Shown here piece after piece: positions 1-8,674 of a stretch of 64,000 bases of DNA. The DNA is taken from contig NZ_JH806634.1 in the NCBI RefSeq assembly GCF_000295095.1, forward strand, positions 163,897 through 227,896, given 5' to 3'. The notes under the pieces are model-generated. The model was given only the letters and a program-made list of their open reading frames with translations, ran no database searches and was not told the DNA's origin. A program made the translations under genes and the position numbers. How positions within the stretch are numbered: position 1 is the stretch's first letter; each line of letters begins with the position of its first letter. Origin of the DNA: Actinomyces timonensis DSM 23838. GTDB taxonomy: Bacteria; Actinomycetota; Actinomycetes; Actinomycetales; Actinomycetaceae.

Positions 1-1
1 G

Positions 2-775
2 GCGCTCCAGATCGGCTGCAACCTCGCCAATGACTACTCCGATGGCGTGCGCGGCACGGACGATGAGCGCTCCGGCCCCCCGCGCCTGACCGCCTCGGGG
101 CAGGTGGCGCCCCGCAGCGTCAAGCTCGCCGCCTTCGCCTGCTTCGGGATCGCCTCCGCGCTCGGACTCGTGCTCGTGGTGCTGACCGGCCAGTGGTGGC
201 TCATCGGCGTCGGCGCCGCGGCGGTGGCCGCCGCCTGGTTCTACACCGGCGGCTCGCGCCCCTACGGCTACGCGGGCCTGGGGGAGGTCTTCGTCTTCGT
301 GTTCTTCGGGCTCGTCGCCACCTGCGGCACCGCCTATGTCCAGGGCGGGGCCGTGCCAGGCTGGCTCTGGCTCGCCGCCAGTGGGATCGGCCTCATCGCC
401 TGCTCCCTGCTCATGGTCAACAACCTGCGCGACATCGCCACCGATCCAGCCCACGGGAAGATGACGCTGGCCGTGCGCCTCGGGGATTCCCGCGCCCGGA
501 CCGCCTACACGATCATGGTCTTCCTGCCGATCCTCATCGCCGCGGGATCGCTCCTGTGGGCCCACACCGCCTCCGGCGGTGACCAGGGGGTCGTGGTCCT
601 CATCGACCTCCTGGCCCCCGTCATCCTCATCTCCACCTTCGCATGGCGCGCCGCAGCCGCTGTCAGCGCCGGTGCCACGGGACGCGAGCTCATCGCCTCC
701 CTGCGCAACGCGGGCCTTTACGAGCTCGTCTACGGCGTCGTCGTCGGCCTGGCCTTCCTCATCGTGGGGACCTGA
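2..775 (+). CDS. menA: 1,4-dihydroxy-2-naphthoate polyprenyltransferase (MenA), 5' end missing
   Basis: Membrane prenyltransferase that attaches the polyprenyl tail to 1,4-dihydroxy-2-naphthoate, giving demethylmenaquinone. The frame is open from base 2, so the true start lies left of the window. The first visible residues contain NLANDYSDGVRGTD, the Asp-rich prenyl-diphosphate/Mg site of the UbiA/MenA family. A second Asp-containing segment, NNLRDIATD, lies about 125 residues later, followed by hydrophobic helices to the C-terminus. Only the part from the first Asp motif onward is present. The function fits the menB, menC, menD, menF and menG genes nearby. Confidence 0.93.
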   Translation, partial: ALQIGCNLANDYSDGVRGTDDERSGPPRLTASGQVAPRSVKLAAFACFGIASALGLVLVVLTGQWWLIGVGAAAVAAAWFYTGGSRPYGYAGLGEVFVFVFFGLVATCGTAYVQGGAVPGWLWLAASGIGLIACSLLMVNNLRDIATDPAHGKMTLAVRLGDSRARTAYTIMVFLPILIAAGSLLWAHTASGGDQGVVVLIDLLAPVILISTFAWRAAAAVSAGATGRELIASLRNAGLYELVYGVVVGLAFLIVGT

Positions 776-781
776 GGACTC

Positions 782-809
782 GCAGGCGCGACAGCGCCCC
801 GGCGCCTGC
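782..809 (+). terminator. Hairpin after menA
   Basis: GCAGGCGC and GCGCCTGC form a perfect 8-bp inverted repeat 6 nt after the menA stop. It lies between menA and the convergent lipoprotein gene. There is no T-tract, which is common in high-GC actinobacteria. Its role as terminator is inferred. Confidence 0.5.
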
Positions 810-851
810 CTCGAGGAACGGGGCGGGGCGTCGGGGCGCTGCTCGTGGGGC

Positions 852-1205
852 TCAGTTGCCGTCGCTGTCCGAGTCCATGGAGTCACCGCTCATGGAGTCG
901 GTGGGCGCCTCGGACGCGCCCCCGCCCATGGTGTCGTCGTCGCTGCCCATGGTGGATCCGCCGTTCATGGAGTCGGCCGGCTCGGTGGAGTCCCCGCCCA
1001 TCTTGTTGTCGTCACCCATGGTGGGGCCATCCTTCATCGAGTCGGTGGGCTCGGAGGAGGAGTCAGCGCCCTTGGTGGTCGCCGGCGCTGTAGTGGCGGC
1101 GGGGGTCGTGTTCTTGGAGTCCCCGGAGTCCGAGGATCCGCAGGCGGCGACGCCGAGAGCGGCGACGGCGATGAGTGCGGCGGCCATAGTGGTGCGGATG
1201 CGCAT
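852..1205 (-). CDS. Met/Asp-rich repeat lipoprotein, MxKDx-like (paralogue 1)
   Basis: Small exported lipoprotein of 117 aa. The N-terminus is a signal peptide beginning MRIRTTMAAALIAV and ending in a lipobox AAC, so lipidation at about Cys22 is predicted. The mature part is low complexity, rich in Ser, Asp, Gly, Met and Thr, with repeated units such as DSMxxGxTMG. The sequence resembles the small secreted penta-repeat MxKDx proteins, whose function is unknown. The N-terminus closely matches that of the neighbour at 1536-1781, so the two are paralogues. Start supported by AGGAGAAGCAC before ATG. A redox or metal-related envelope role is only suggested by the DipZ/SigK context. Confidence 0.6.
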   Translation of the reverse strand: MRIRTTMAAALIAVAALGVAACGSSDSGDSKNTTPAATTAPATTKGADSSSEPTDSMKDGPTMGDDNKMGGDSTEPADSMNGGSTMGSDDDTMGGGASEAPTDSMSGDSMDSDSDGN

Positions 1206-1535
1206 GTGCTTCTCCTAGTGATGGGGTGATGCGAGCGCACACGAGACGTGCGTCGTCGCGGTCGGTTCGCGGCACCATAACGAATAGATCACGGCAGATT
1301 CTGTGGTGTACCTCATAATCGCTGGTGATCGTTGGTGGCTGCTCATGCTTGCCCGACCGCCGCTCGGCGCGGAATCGCGCGGCGATCCATTCCGCTGGCG
1401 CCCTCTCGTATCCGTGGGGATCTCTTGGCGCCCGTCTCACGGAGCGTGCGCGAGCACGACGAGCCCTCGGCGCGGCCCTCTCCCCAACTCAGAGGCCGCG
1501 CCGAGGGAGCTTCTACTCCGCGATGATCGCGGGGG
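1206..1535. other. 330-nt gap between two paralogous lipoprotein genes
   Basis: No gene seen. It holds the leader and presumably the promoter of the lipoprotein at 852-1205 (AT-richer stretch around 1270-1330) and the terminator of the lipoprotein at 1536-1781. Confidence 0.5.
1464..1507 (-). terminator. Strong hairpin after lipoprotein 2
   Basis: CCCTCGGCGCGGCC (1464-1477) and GGCCGCGCCGAGGG (1494-1507) are perfect 14-bp arms with a 16-nt loop. It lies 28 nt downstream of the stop of the minus-strand gene 1536-1781, so a factor-independent-type terminator is likely. Confidence 0.65.
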
Positions 1536-1781
1536 TCACTTCGCGCCGTCGGTCATCTTCCCGTCGGACATCTTGTCGTCCTTGCCGTCGGTCATCTTCC
1601 CGTCGGACATCTTGTCGTCACTCATCTTGCCGTCATCCATCTTGTCGGCGGTGGCGGTCGCGGCGGGCTTCGTGTCCTTCATGTCCTTCGAGTCGCTGGA
1701 CGAGCCGCAGGCGGCGATGCCGACGGCGGAGACGGCGATGAGGCCGGCGGCCAGGGCGGTGCGAGCGGTGCGAATGCGCAT
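1536..1781 (-). CDS. Met/Lys/Asp pentapeptide-repeat lipoprotein, MxKDx-like (paralogue 2)
   Basis: 81-aa exported protein. The signal peptide begins MRIRTARTALAAGLIAV and ends in a lipobox IAAC (Cys25). The mature part is built from KMSDG/KMTDG-type units, about seven in tandem, which fits the penta-repeat MxKDx family of unknown function. A much longer reading frame covers the same strand, but the start at 1781 has the SD AGGAGA just upstream and gives the typical length with a signal peptide at residue 1. It is transcribed divergently from dipZ. It shares its N-terminal pattern with the paralogue at 852-1205. Confidence 0.65.
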   Translation of the reverse strand: MRIRTARTALAAGLIAVSAVGIAACGSSSDSKDMKDTKPAATATADKMDDGKMSDDKMSDGKMTDGKDDKMSDGKMTDGAK

Positions 1782-1982
1782 GGGATCTCTCCTGTACGAG
1801 GTGTCGTGGTCGGGCCCGCCTCGTGGCGAGCCATCACCCCTCGTTCGGGGCCGGGGCCCCGCCGGATCGGATCCATTCCTGTGACGCTCGCCATAGCTTC
1901 TTGATCCCGTTTCCACCGATCCGCCCACCGCCCGGCGCCGAACCACGGGTGAATCCATCCCACCGACACACGAGGAGCCCAG

Positions 1983-3674
1983 ATGCTCATCAGTCTTGTC
2001 CTCATCGGCTTCTTCGGAGGCCTCATCACCGGCATATCGCCATGCATCCTGCCGGTCCTGCCCGTCATCCTCCTGTCCGGGGGCGCCCAGGGCGCCAAGG
2101 GGGAGGGGGAGAAGGCGCCCTCGCGCCTGCACCCCTACCTCGTCGTCGGCGGCCTCGTCCTGAGCTTCACCACCTTCACGCTCATCGGCTCCACGCTGCT
2201 CAACCTGCTCAACCTCGCGCAGGACGCGATCCGCTGGGCCGGTGTCATCCTCCTGGCCCTCATCGGCATCGCGATGATCATCCCGAAGGTCATGGAGATC
2301 ATCGAGCGCCCCTTCGCGCGCTTCCAGAGCGCTGGCGGCGGCAAGACGCCGAGCAACGGCTTCCTCCTCGGCCTCGTGCTCGGAACCGCCTACGTCCCCT
2401 GCGCCGGTCCCGTCCTCGCTGCCGTCTCCGTTGCGGGCTCCACCGGCAAGATCGGGGCGGACACCGTGGCCCTGGCCGTCTCCTTCGGACTGGGCACCGC
2501 TATCCCCTTGCTCGCCTTCGCGCTCGCGGGCCGCGGCATCACCGAGCGCCTCAAGGCCTTCCGCACCCGCCAGAAGGGCATCCGGATCGCCGCCGGTGCC
2601 ATGATGATCCTGCTGTCCGTCGCCCTGGTCACCGACCTGCCCGCCGCCGTCCAGCGCGCCCTGCCGGACTACACCGCCTCCCTCCAGGCCAAGACCGATG
2701 AGGCCCTGGCCGCCACCCGCAGGGTCCCCGAGGGCCGCGGGGCCTGCGTCGACGGCGCCGACCACCTGGCCGACTGCGGCACCGTCCCCGAGCTGACCGG
2801 TATCAAGGCCTGGTTCAACACTCCCGGCGAGCAGCCGCTCACCGCCGCCGACCGCGAGGGCAAGGTCCACCTTTACGACTTCTGGGCCTACTCCTGCATC
2901 AACTGCCAGCGCTCCATCCCCGGCATCGAGAAGCTCCACGAGACCTACCGTGACTCCGGCCTGCAGGTCGTCGGCATCCACTCCCCGGAGTACGCCTTCG
3001 AGAAGGAGGTCGACAACGTCCGCGCCGGCGCCGAGAAGCTCGGGATCACCTACCCCGTCGCCGTGGACTCCGACCTGGCCACATGGACCGCCTTCGACAA
3101 CCACTACTGGCCCGCCCACTACCTCGTCGACGCCACCGGGCAGCTGCGCCAGGTGAAGTTCGGCGAGGGCGGCGAGGAGACCACTGAGAAGCTCGTCCGC
3201 GAGCTCCTCACGCAGGCCAACCCCTCCGTTGCCCTCCCCGAGCCGGTCTTCACCGAGGCGGACAACGCCCCTGACGTCTCCGCCGCGCGCAGCCCTGAGA
3301 CCTACCTCGGCTCCGACCGCGCCCAGTACTTCGCAGGAGGTGTCCTCAAGCCAGGATCCGGCACGTTCAGCTTCCCCGCCGAGCAGAAGGAGAGCGGCTT
3401 CTCCCTCGACGGCGCTTGGAACGTCGAGGGCCAGAAGATCAACCCCGACGGCGCCCCAGGCAAGCTGCGCCTGTCCTGGAAGGGCAAGCATGTCTACCTC
3501 GTCGCCTCAGGGGAGGGGAACGTCACCTGGAAGGACGGTGGCCAGGAGAAGAGCATCCACATCTCCGGCACGCCCAACACCAATGAGCTTGTGAGCCTCG
3601 CCGAGCCCTCCTCAGGGCAGCTTGAGCTCACGGTCGACCCGGGGGTCTCCCTGTACTCCTTCACCTTCGGGTGA
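1983..3674 (+). CDS. dipZ: DipZ: CcdA/DsbD-type membrane domain fused to thioredoxin-like domain
   Basis: Envelope thiol-disulfide reductase of 563 aa. Residues 1-225 form a CcdA-like membrane domain with the two electron-shuttling cysteines in SPCILPVLP (Cys21) and YVPCAGPVL (Cys140). After a linker comes a periplasmic-side thioredoxin/TlpA fold with [11 protein letters not shown] (Cys305-x-x-Cys308). The C-terminal 150 residues (from about [10 protein letters not shown]) form the beta-rich extra domain known in mycobacterial DipZ. Reducing power should pass from cytosolic thioredoxin through the membrane cysteines to exported targets. SD CGAGGAG precedes ATG. It is followed directly by sigK/rskA; in mycobacteria dipZ belongs to the SigK regulon. 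Confidence 0.9.
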   Translation: MLISLVLIGFFGGLITGISPCILPVLPVILLSGGAQGAKGEGEKAPSRLHPYLVVGGLVLSFTTFTLIGSTLLNLLNLAQDAIRWAGVILLALIGIAMIIPKVMEIIERPFARFQSAGGGKTPSNGFLLGLVLGTAYVPCAGPVLAAVSVAGSTGKIGADTVALAVSFGLGTAIPLLAFALAGRGITERLKAFRTRQKGIRIAAGAMMILLSVALVTDLPAAVQRALPDYTASLQAKTDEALAATRRVPEGRGACVDGADHLADCGTVPELTGIKAWFNTPGEQPLTAADREGKVHLYDFWAYSCINCQRSIPGIEKLHETYRDSGLQVVGIHSPEYAFEKEVDNVRAGAEKLGITYPVAVDSDLATWTAFDNHYWPAHYLVDATGQLRQVKFGEGGEETTEKLVRELLTQANPSVALPEPVFTEADNAPDVSAARSPETYLGSDRAQYFAGGVLKPGSGTFSFPAEQKESGFSLDGAWNVEGQKINPDGAPGKLRLSWKGKHVYLVASGEGNVTWKDGGQEKSIHISGTPNTNELVSLAEPSSGQLELTVDPGVSLYSFTFG

Positions 3675-3743
3675 GAGAGGCAGTCCCCGGCTGCGAATGA
3701 GAAGAGAGGAGGAGTCGAATGAGGAGGCGCCCCGTCGGGCCCG

Positions 3744-3749
3744 TACCAT
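3744..3749 (+). promoter_or_regulatory. -10 box TACCAT, leaderless start of sigK
   Basis: TACCAT ends 7 nt before GTG 3757 and there is no SD before that codon. The arrangement equals that at many other genes in this window and decides the sigK start. Confidence 0.5.
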
Positions 3750-3756
3750 GCGCGGT

Positions 3757-4323
3757 GTGGATAAGCAGCGGTACACCGAGCGCGGCGATCAGGCTGATGC
3801 TCTCCTGGAGCGCGTTGCCCAGGGGGACGAGCAGGCCTTCGCCGAGTTGTACGACGCCTGGGCGGGGCGCCTCCTCGCCCTCATCATCCGCATCGTCGTC
3901 GATCGCGCCCAGAGCGAGGAGGTCCTCCAGGAGGTCATGCTCGAAGCCTGGCGCAGGGCTCCCTCCTTCGACCCCGCGCGGGGGACGGGGCGGGCCTGGC
4001 TCGTCACCATGGCCCGCCATCGGGCCATCGACAGGGTCCGCGCGGCCCAGGCCGCGCGCGACCGCGAGGACGCCTGGCAGGGCTACCTGCCCGACACCGA
4101 CGTCACCGTCGCCGAGGTGGAGGATCGCATGGAGGCCAGCAGGGTCCGCCAGGCCCTCGACGCCGTCGGGGAGCCCCATCGGACCACGATCGCCCTGGCC
4201 TACTTCACCGGCCTCACCCACACCGAGATCGCCCAGCGCATGGGAGTGCCGCTGGGCACCGTCAAGAGCCGCATCCGGGACGGCATGGCCAAGATGAGAA
4301 CACATCTAGGAGGACAGCGATGA
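3757..4323 (+). CDS. sigK: ECF RNA polymerase sigma factor, SigK-like
   Basis: 188-aa ECF sigma factor. Region 2 (AFAELYDAWAGRLLALI through GRAWLVTMARHRAIDRVR) binds core enzyme and the -10 element. Region 4 (LAYFTGLTHTEIAQRMGVP with GTVKSRIRDGM) is the -35-binding helix-turn-helix. The frame is open further upstream, with ATGs at 3697 and 3748. GTG 3757 is preferred because a TACCAT box lies 7 nt before it, no SD serves the others, and the length then matches mycobacterial SigK. Its stop overlaps the start of the anti-sigma gene (ATGA). SigK rather than another ECF class is inferred from the RskA partner and adjacent dipZ. Confidence 0.82.
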   Translation: MDKQRYTERGDQADALLERVAQGDEQAFAELYDAWAGRLLALIIRIVVDRAQSEEVLQEVMLEAWRRAPSFDPARGTGRAWLVTMARHRAIDRVRAAQAARDREDAWQGYLPDTDVTVAEVEDRMEASRVRQALDAVGEPHRTTIALAYFTGLTHTEIAQRMGVPLGTVKSRIRDGMAKMRTHLGGQR

Positions 4324-5204
4324 GCAGGGAAGGAGACGACATGACTGACGCGACGCGCGCCGACGGCGAGGAGCTGGACTCGCTCCTCGACGGCGAGACC
4401 GGAGCGCTCCTCGGAGCCTCCCTGCGCCCCGTCGATCCGCCCGCGCCGATGCGCGCCGCCCTCCTGGAGCAGATCAGGGGGATCGAGCAGGAGCGGCCCG
4501 CGCAGGCGGCTGAGGTCGGCGCGGCCCCAGAGCCCGGGCAGGCCGGCGAGGGCGGGAAGGCTGGCAAGGCTATGCCCGCGGATGACGGCCTCGCCCCCGT
4601 CATCCCGCTGCGGCGCCGTCGCGCCTGGCGCTACACCGCCCAGGCGGCGGCCGCCGTCGTGCTCATCGCCGCTGGCTTCGGCGCCGGATTCCACTCCGGC
4701 TACGGCTCGGGCTACGGCGGCGGGCACGACACCGCCGTGGAGCACATGACCCCGATGGTCGACTACGCCCACCTCAACGAGGCCCAGGACGTGCGCCGGG
4801 TGACGGACACGATGCCCGACGGGCACGTCGCCACGCTGACCTGGAGCGAGGGCATGTCCATGACGGCCCTGTCCCTGCCCCAGGAGATGCGCTCCTCCGC
4901 CAGCGGGGCCAGCCTGCAGGTGTGGCTGGAGGACCCGGCCTCGGGCATCACCTCGCTCGGCGTCTACTCGCCCGACGGGGACGCGACCTTCGCCTTCCTG
5001 CCCGCGATGCCGCGCCCCGGCCAGCGCGTCCTCATCACCGCTGAGCCCACCGGGGGTTCCTCCCAGCCGACGACGGCGCCACTCGTCGTCCTCGCCGTCG
5101 GCGGGCAGGGGGCAGGGGCGAGCGCGCCGGCGCCCCCGAGCGGCCCCGTCGCTGGGCCGGCCTCCACGCCGTCGTCCGCTCCCGCGGGCACCAGCCACGC
5201 TTGA
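4320..5204 (+). CDS. rskA: Anti-sigma-K factor, RskA family
   Basis: 294-aa single-pass membrane anti-sigma factor. The N-terminal ~100 residues are cytosolic and begin with a short anti-sigma helix region. A transmembrane helix (TAQAAAAVVLIAAGFGAGF, about residues 103-122) is followed by the extracytoplasmic RskA domain, with the recognisable HVATLTWSEGMSMTAL and LQVWLEDPASG segments. A Pro/Ala/Ser-rich tail ends the protein. SD AGGAGGACAGCG precedes ATG 4320, which overlaps the sigK stop, so the pair is translationally coupled. It should hold SigK inactive until a periplasmic-side signal triggers its proteolysis. Confidence 0.85.
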   Translation: MSREGDDMTDATRADGEELDSLLDGETGALLGASLRPVDPPAPMRAALLEQIRGIEQERPAQAAEVGAAPEPGQAGEGGKAGKAMPADDGLAPVIPLRRRRAWRYTAQAAAAVVLIAAGFGAGFHSGYGSGYGGGHDTAVEHMTPMVDYAHLNEAQDVRRVTDTMPDGHVATLTWSEGMSMTALSLPQEMRSSASGASLQVWLEDPASGITSLGVYSPDGDATFAFLPAMPRPGQRVLITAEPTGGSSQPTTAPLVVLAVGGQGAGASAPAPPSGPVAGPASTPSSAPAGTSHA

Positions 5205-5226
5205 GGCCACCGGCGCGGCATACAGG

Positions 5227-5262
5227 GCGGCCCCGGCACCGAGCGATCGGTACCGGGGCCGC
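5227..5262. terminator. Bidirectional terminator between rskA and yagU
   Basis: Two 16-nt arms, 15 of 16 paired, around a GCGA loop. The left arm starts GCGGCCCCGG and the right arm ends CCGGGGCCGC. It lies between convergent genes 22 nt after each stop. Confidence 0.7.
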
Positions 5263-5283
5263 ACTATGCGGTGAGAGGGGGCG

Positions 5284-5859
5284 TCAGCGGGCGCCCTCGG
5301 AGAGGGGCACCTCGGCGTCGGGCTCATGCGTGATCCGGTTGCGGATATCGCGGCGCACCACCTCGATGCTCCACAGCCAGATGATGTGCCCGAAGAACTC
5401 CGAGAAGTGCTCGGACCAGGTCTGCGCGCCAGCCACCCACGGGAAGGGATTCGGCGCCCAGCCAAGCAGCGGCATGACGACGACGTGAGCGCCGACGTAC
5501 ACGAAGACACCGAAGGCGGCGCCCTGCCACAGCTTGATGGCGGGGTAGTACTCGGCGATGACGCAGTAGATGAGGGCGAACACGATCGCGAAGGTGAAGT
5601 GCACGCAGAAGGACATGATCGGCGCCGGGTTGTTGTTGAAGGTGACCATGGTGTGCGAGGTGTCGTGGGACATCCCGAACCACTCCAGCATCGACTGCGG
5701 GGGATTGGTCTCCGAGCGGATGCCCGGGGTGCGGGGCGGGAAGGGGACCTCCCAGCCGAACTTCACGATCGCGGAGAAGAAGCCGCCGATGAGGCCGACG
5801 ATGATCGCGGGGCCGATGCGGCGCCGGGCCGGATCTGTCTTGGTGAGCAATGCGGACAC
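5284..5859 (-). CDS. yagU: YagU family inner-membrane protein
   Basis: 191-aa membrane protein with four predicted helices. The characteristic family pieces are all present: the N-terminal RRRIGPAIIVGLIGG followed by EVPFPPRTP, the AEYYPAIKLWQG segment, the FFGHIIWLWSIEVVRRDIRN block and the C-terminal RITHEPDAEVPL. These match E. coli YagU, which has been linked to acid resistance; its mechanism is unknown. GTG start at 5859 with SD AAGGAGG 8 nt upstream. It is a single gene between a terminator and the menB end. Confidence 0.88.
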   Translation of the reverse strand: MSALLTKTDPARRRIGPAIIVGLIGGFFSAIVKFGWEVPFPPRTPGIRSETNPPQSMLEWFGMSHDTSHTMVTFNNNPAPIMSFCVHFTFAIVFALIYCVIAEYYPAIKLWQGAAFGVFVYVGAHVVVMPLLGWAPNPFPWVAGAQTWSEHFSEFFGHIIWLWSIEVVRRDIRNRITHEPDAEVPLSEGAR

Positions 5860-6009
5860 GAGGAGACCTCCTTGGACGGCGACAGCGTGCCGCCGGGTCG
5901 TGGACCTCGACGCTGATCGCGCCTGGTGCCGGTCAGCCTGGCACGGCGCGCTCGCGGGTGTCCACGGTTCTGGGATGACCTTTGTGCGTGGCCGCGCGCA
6001 GAGGCCGGC

Positions 6010-7155
6010 TCAGAAGTAGTAGGGGAACGGCGACCAGTCCGGCTCGCGGCGCGCCAGGAAGGCGTCGCGTCCCTCGACGGCCTCATCGGTCATGTAGGCC
6101 AGGCGCGTGGCCTCCCCGGCGAAGACCTGCTGGCCCGCCAGCCCATCATCGGCCAGGTTGAAGGCGTATTTGAGCATGCGGATCGCCTGCGGGGACTTCG
6201 AGGCCACGATGGCCGCGTACTCCAGGGCGCGCTCCTCCAGCTCGGCGTGGGGCACTGCCTCGTTGACCACGCCCCAGCGCTCGGCGGTGGCGGCGTCATA
6301 GGGGCGGGCCAGGAAGAAGATCTCGCGGGCGCGCTTGTCCCCGCACTGGCGGGCCAGCAGCGCCGAGCCATAACCGGCGTCGAAAGAGCCCACATTCGCA
6401 TCGGTCTGCTTGAAGAGCGCGTGTTCGATGGAGGCCAGCGACAGGTCGCAGATGACGTTGAGGGAGTGCCCACCGCCAGCGGCCCACCCGCTCACGGCGG
6501 CGATGACGACCTTGGGCATCATGCGGATGAGCCTCTGGACCTCCAGGATGTGCAGGCGCCCGGCGCGGGCCGCGTCTGTGCGGGCCCTGGCCGCCGCGAC
6601 ATCCGCCTCATGGGAGTAGGGCTCCGATGGCGCTGCGCCCGACCCGCCCTCCGCGCTGGCGCCGCTGGATGTGGGGCCGCCAGCGCCGCTAGCGTCGTCG
6701 TCGGTCTCGTAGAGATAGCCGTCCCGGCCCCGGATCCGCTGGTCGCCACCCGAGGAGAAGGCCCAGCCTCCATCGCGCGGCGAGGGACCGTTGCCGGTGA
6801 GGATGACGGCGCCGACGTCGCCGCTCATCCGCGCGTGGTCGAGCACGGCGGCGAGCTCGTCCACGGTGCGGGGCCGGAAGGCGTTGCGCACCTCGGGGCG
6901 GTCGATCGCCACGCGGACCACCGGGAGGTCGCGCAGCCAGGCGCCGTCGGCGTCCCGCTCGCAGCCGCGGTGGTAGGTGACATCGGTGAGTTCGCCCTCG
7001 CCGAAGCCCTCGACCTCCCGCCAGCGCAGGGGATCGAAGATCTCCGAGACGCGGCGGGGCAGGGGATGCGCCGCGCCGGGAGCGGCGGAGTACCACCCGG
7101 ACGCGGGCGTGGGCGGCCCGGACGGGGCAGGGGCTGATGAGGGTGATGCGGCCAT
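6010..7155 (-). CDS. menB: 1,4-dihydroxy-2-naphthoyl-CoA synthase (MenB)
   Basis: Crotonase-fold enzyme that closes the second ring of o-succinylbenzoyl-CoA in menaquinone synthesis. Diagnostic elements are SGGDQRIRGRDGYLY around residue 160, WAAGGGHSLNVICDLSLAS, TDANVGSFDAGYGS and the C-terminal EPDWSPFPYYF. At 381 aa it is longer than usual, because of an N-terminal Ala/Pro/Ser extension and a Gly/Ser/Ala insertion after DGYLYETDDD. The start at 7155 is chosen because TACCCT lies 7 nt upstream and neither in-frame ATG (7155 or 7161) has an SD. Divergent from arcA. Confidence 0.93.
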   Translation of the reverse strand: MAASPSSAPAPSGPPTPASGWYSAAPGAAHPLPRRVSEIFDPLRWREVEGFGEGELTDVTYHRGCERDADGAWLRDLPVVRVAIDRPEVRNAFRPRTVDELAAVLDHARMSGDVGAVILTGNGPSPRDGGWAFSSGGDQRIRGRDGYLYETDDDASGAGGPTSSGASAEGGSGAAPSEPYSHEADVAAARARTDAARAGRLHILEVQRLIRMMPKVVIAAVSGWAAGGGHSLNVICDLSLASIEHALFKQTDANVGSFDAGYGSALLARQCGDKRAREIFFLARPYDAATAERWGVVNEAVPHAELEERALEYAAIVASKSPQAIRMLKYAFNLADDGLAGQQVFAGEATRLAYMTDEAVEGRDAFLARREPDWSPFPYYF

Positions 7156-7162
7156 GGACATC

Positions 7163-7201
7163 AGGGTAAGCGAGTGGCGTGGGACGCAGCGCCGCTACGC
7201 T
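7163..7201. promoter_or_regulatory. Divergent -10 boxes for menB and arcA
   Basis: TACCCT on the minus strand (7163-7168) is 7 nt before the menB ATG. TACGCT on the plus strand (7196-7201) is 7 nt before the arcA ATG. Both fit leaderless transcription; no clear -35 boxes are visible. Confidence 0.5.
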
Positions 7202-7208
7202 GGGAGGC

Positions 7209-8606
7209 ATGAACGAGTCCCAGGCCGGCGCCGCGCCCCGCACAGCTCTGAACGCAGCGCCGAACACTGTGCCCACCGTCACCAGCGCGCCGACGGCGAG
7301 CCCCGCCCACCAGCGCGAGACCATCCCCGCCGCCCAGGGCGGGGGGCGGATCGACTCCGAGGTCGGCCGCCTGCGCGAGGTCGTCGTCCACCGCCCCGGC
7401 GCGGAGGTCGCCCGCCTGACCCCGATCAACGCCAATAGACTCCTGTTCGACGACGCCCTCGACATCTCCCTCGCCCAGGCCGAGCACGACACCCTCACCG
7501 CGATCCTGCGGGAGCACGGCGTCATCGTCCACGACTTCCGCGACCTGCTCGCCGAGTCCCTCGCCGTGCCCGAGGCCCGGGCGCTCGTCCTGGAGCAGGC
7601 GGTGGGCCCCGAGGCGGTCGGCCTGTCCACCTCCGAGGTGCTCACCGCCTACCTGTCCGGCCTGCCCGACGCCGAGCTCGCCGACATCCTCCTGGCGGGC
7701 CTCACCCGCGCCGAGCTGCACGACCGCCTCGACGCCTCCGACTCCAAGACCCTGTTCGCCACGACCTTCCTGTCCACCCTCGAAGGGCAGTTCGTCATCA
7801 CCCCCCTTCCCAACCACCTGTTCACGCGCGACGCCTCGTCGTGGATGTACGGCGCCTGCCATCTCAACCCGATGGCGCTGGCCCCCCGTCGCCGCGAGAC
7901 CGCCAACTACGAGGCGGTGTACCGCTACCACCCGGCCTTCGCCGACCGGGCGGCCCTCTGGGCGGCCCCGCACCACGCCACGCGCGCCACCGTCGAGGGC
8001 GGCGACATCCAGGTGATGGGCAACCGGACGCTCGTCGTGGGGCTCTCGCACCGCTCCACCGCCGCGGGCGTCGAGCGCCTGGCCTCCCGCCTCTTCGCCG
8101 ACGGGGCGGCGGACCGCGTCATCGGCGTCCACATGCCCGACCGCGCCTTCTACACCGAGCTCGACGCCGTCATGCACCTGGACACCCTCATGTCGATGGT
8201 CGCCCCGGACACCTACCTGCGCTTCGCCGGCTTCGACGACGTCACCACCGTGGAGATCGAGCCCGGCCCCGCCCACGGCTCCCAAGCCCCAGGGCTGAGC
8301 GTCACGATCCATGACGGCGCCGAGATGGACCAGGTCCTGGCCCGGGCGGCCGGCATCGACTCCTTCCGCATCATCAGCCCCGATATGACCGACGAGGCCG
8401 AGGCCCTGCGGGAGCTGGCGCGGGACTCCTGCAACGTCGTCGCCCTCGCCCCGAACCTCGTCATCGGCTACGCCCACAACCGGCGGGCCAATGAGGCGCT
8501 GCGCGCCGCGGGCGTCGAGGTGATCGAGACCCCCGGTGTCGAGCTCGTCCGCGGCCGCGGCGGCGGCCACTGCATGACCTGCCCCATTACCCGCGACGCC
8601 GTGTGA
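7209..8606 (+). CDS. arcA: Arginine deiminase
   Basis: 465-aa cytosolic enzyme hydrolysing arginine to citrulline and ammonia. Family motifs are present in order: [11 protein letters not shown] near the N-terminus, [32 protein letters not shown] and the C-terminal [10 protein letters not shown], whose first Cys (Cys455) is the predicted nucleophile. ATG 7209 has GGGAGG only 1 nt away, too close for an SD, but TACGCT sits 7 nt upstream, so a leaderless mRNA is likely. No ornithine carbamoyltransferase, carbamate kinase or antiporter gene is nearby, so the rest of the ADI pathway must be elsewhere or absent. Confidence 0.95.
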   Translation: MNESQAGAAPRTALNAAPNTVPTVTSAPTASPAHQRETIPAAQGGGRIDSEVGRLREVVVHRPGAEVARLTPINANRLLFDDALDISLAQAEHDTLTAILREHGVIVHDFRDLLAESLAVPEARALVLEQAVGPEAVGLSTSEVLTAYLSGLPDAELADILLAGLTRAELHDRLDASDSKTLFATTFLSTLEGQFVITPLPNHLFTRDASSWMYGACHLNPMALAPRRRETANYEAVYRYHPAFADRAALWAAPHHATRATVEGGDIQVMGNRTLVVGLSHRSTAAGVERLASRLFADGAADRVIGVHMPDRAFYTELDAVMHLDTLMSMVAPDTYLRFAGFDDVTTVEIEPGPAHGSQAPGLSVTIHDGAEMDQVLARAAGIDSFRIISPDMTDEAEALRELARDSCNVVALAPNLVIGYAHNRRANEALRAAGVEVIETPGVELVRGRGGGHCMTCPITRDAV

Positions 8607-8638
8607 GCGATCTGTGACCGGGGTTGATCGCCGATCCT

Positions 8639-8668
8639 TTGACAGTCACGATGCGCCCGGTCTAGCAT
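8639..8668 (+). promoter_or_regulatory. Sigma-70-type promoter of the DUF3800 gene
   Basis: TTGACA (8639-8644) and TAGCAT (8663-8668) are separated by 18 nt. This is the best-matching canonical promoter in the window. It places the RNA start near 8675 and leaves a leader of about 90 nt before the ATG at 8765. Confidence 0.7.
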
Positions 8669-8674
8669 CGGACT

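Noticed and set aside
1782-3491. N-terminal extension of the minus-strand frame that contains lipoprotein 2
   Set aside because: It lies antisense to dipZ, has no recognisable domain, and the signal peptide with SD starts at 1781.
3622-3756. Earlier starts for sigK (3622, 3697, 3748)
   Set aside because: They overlap dipZ or lack an SD; GTG 3757 fits the -10 spacing and family length.
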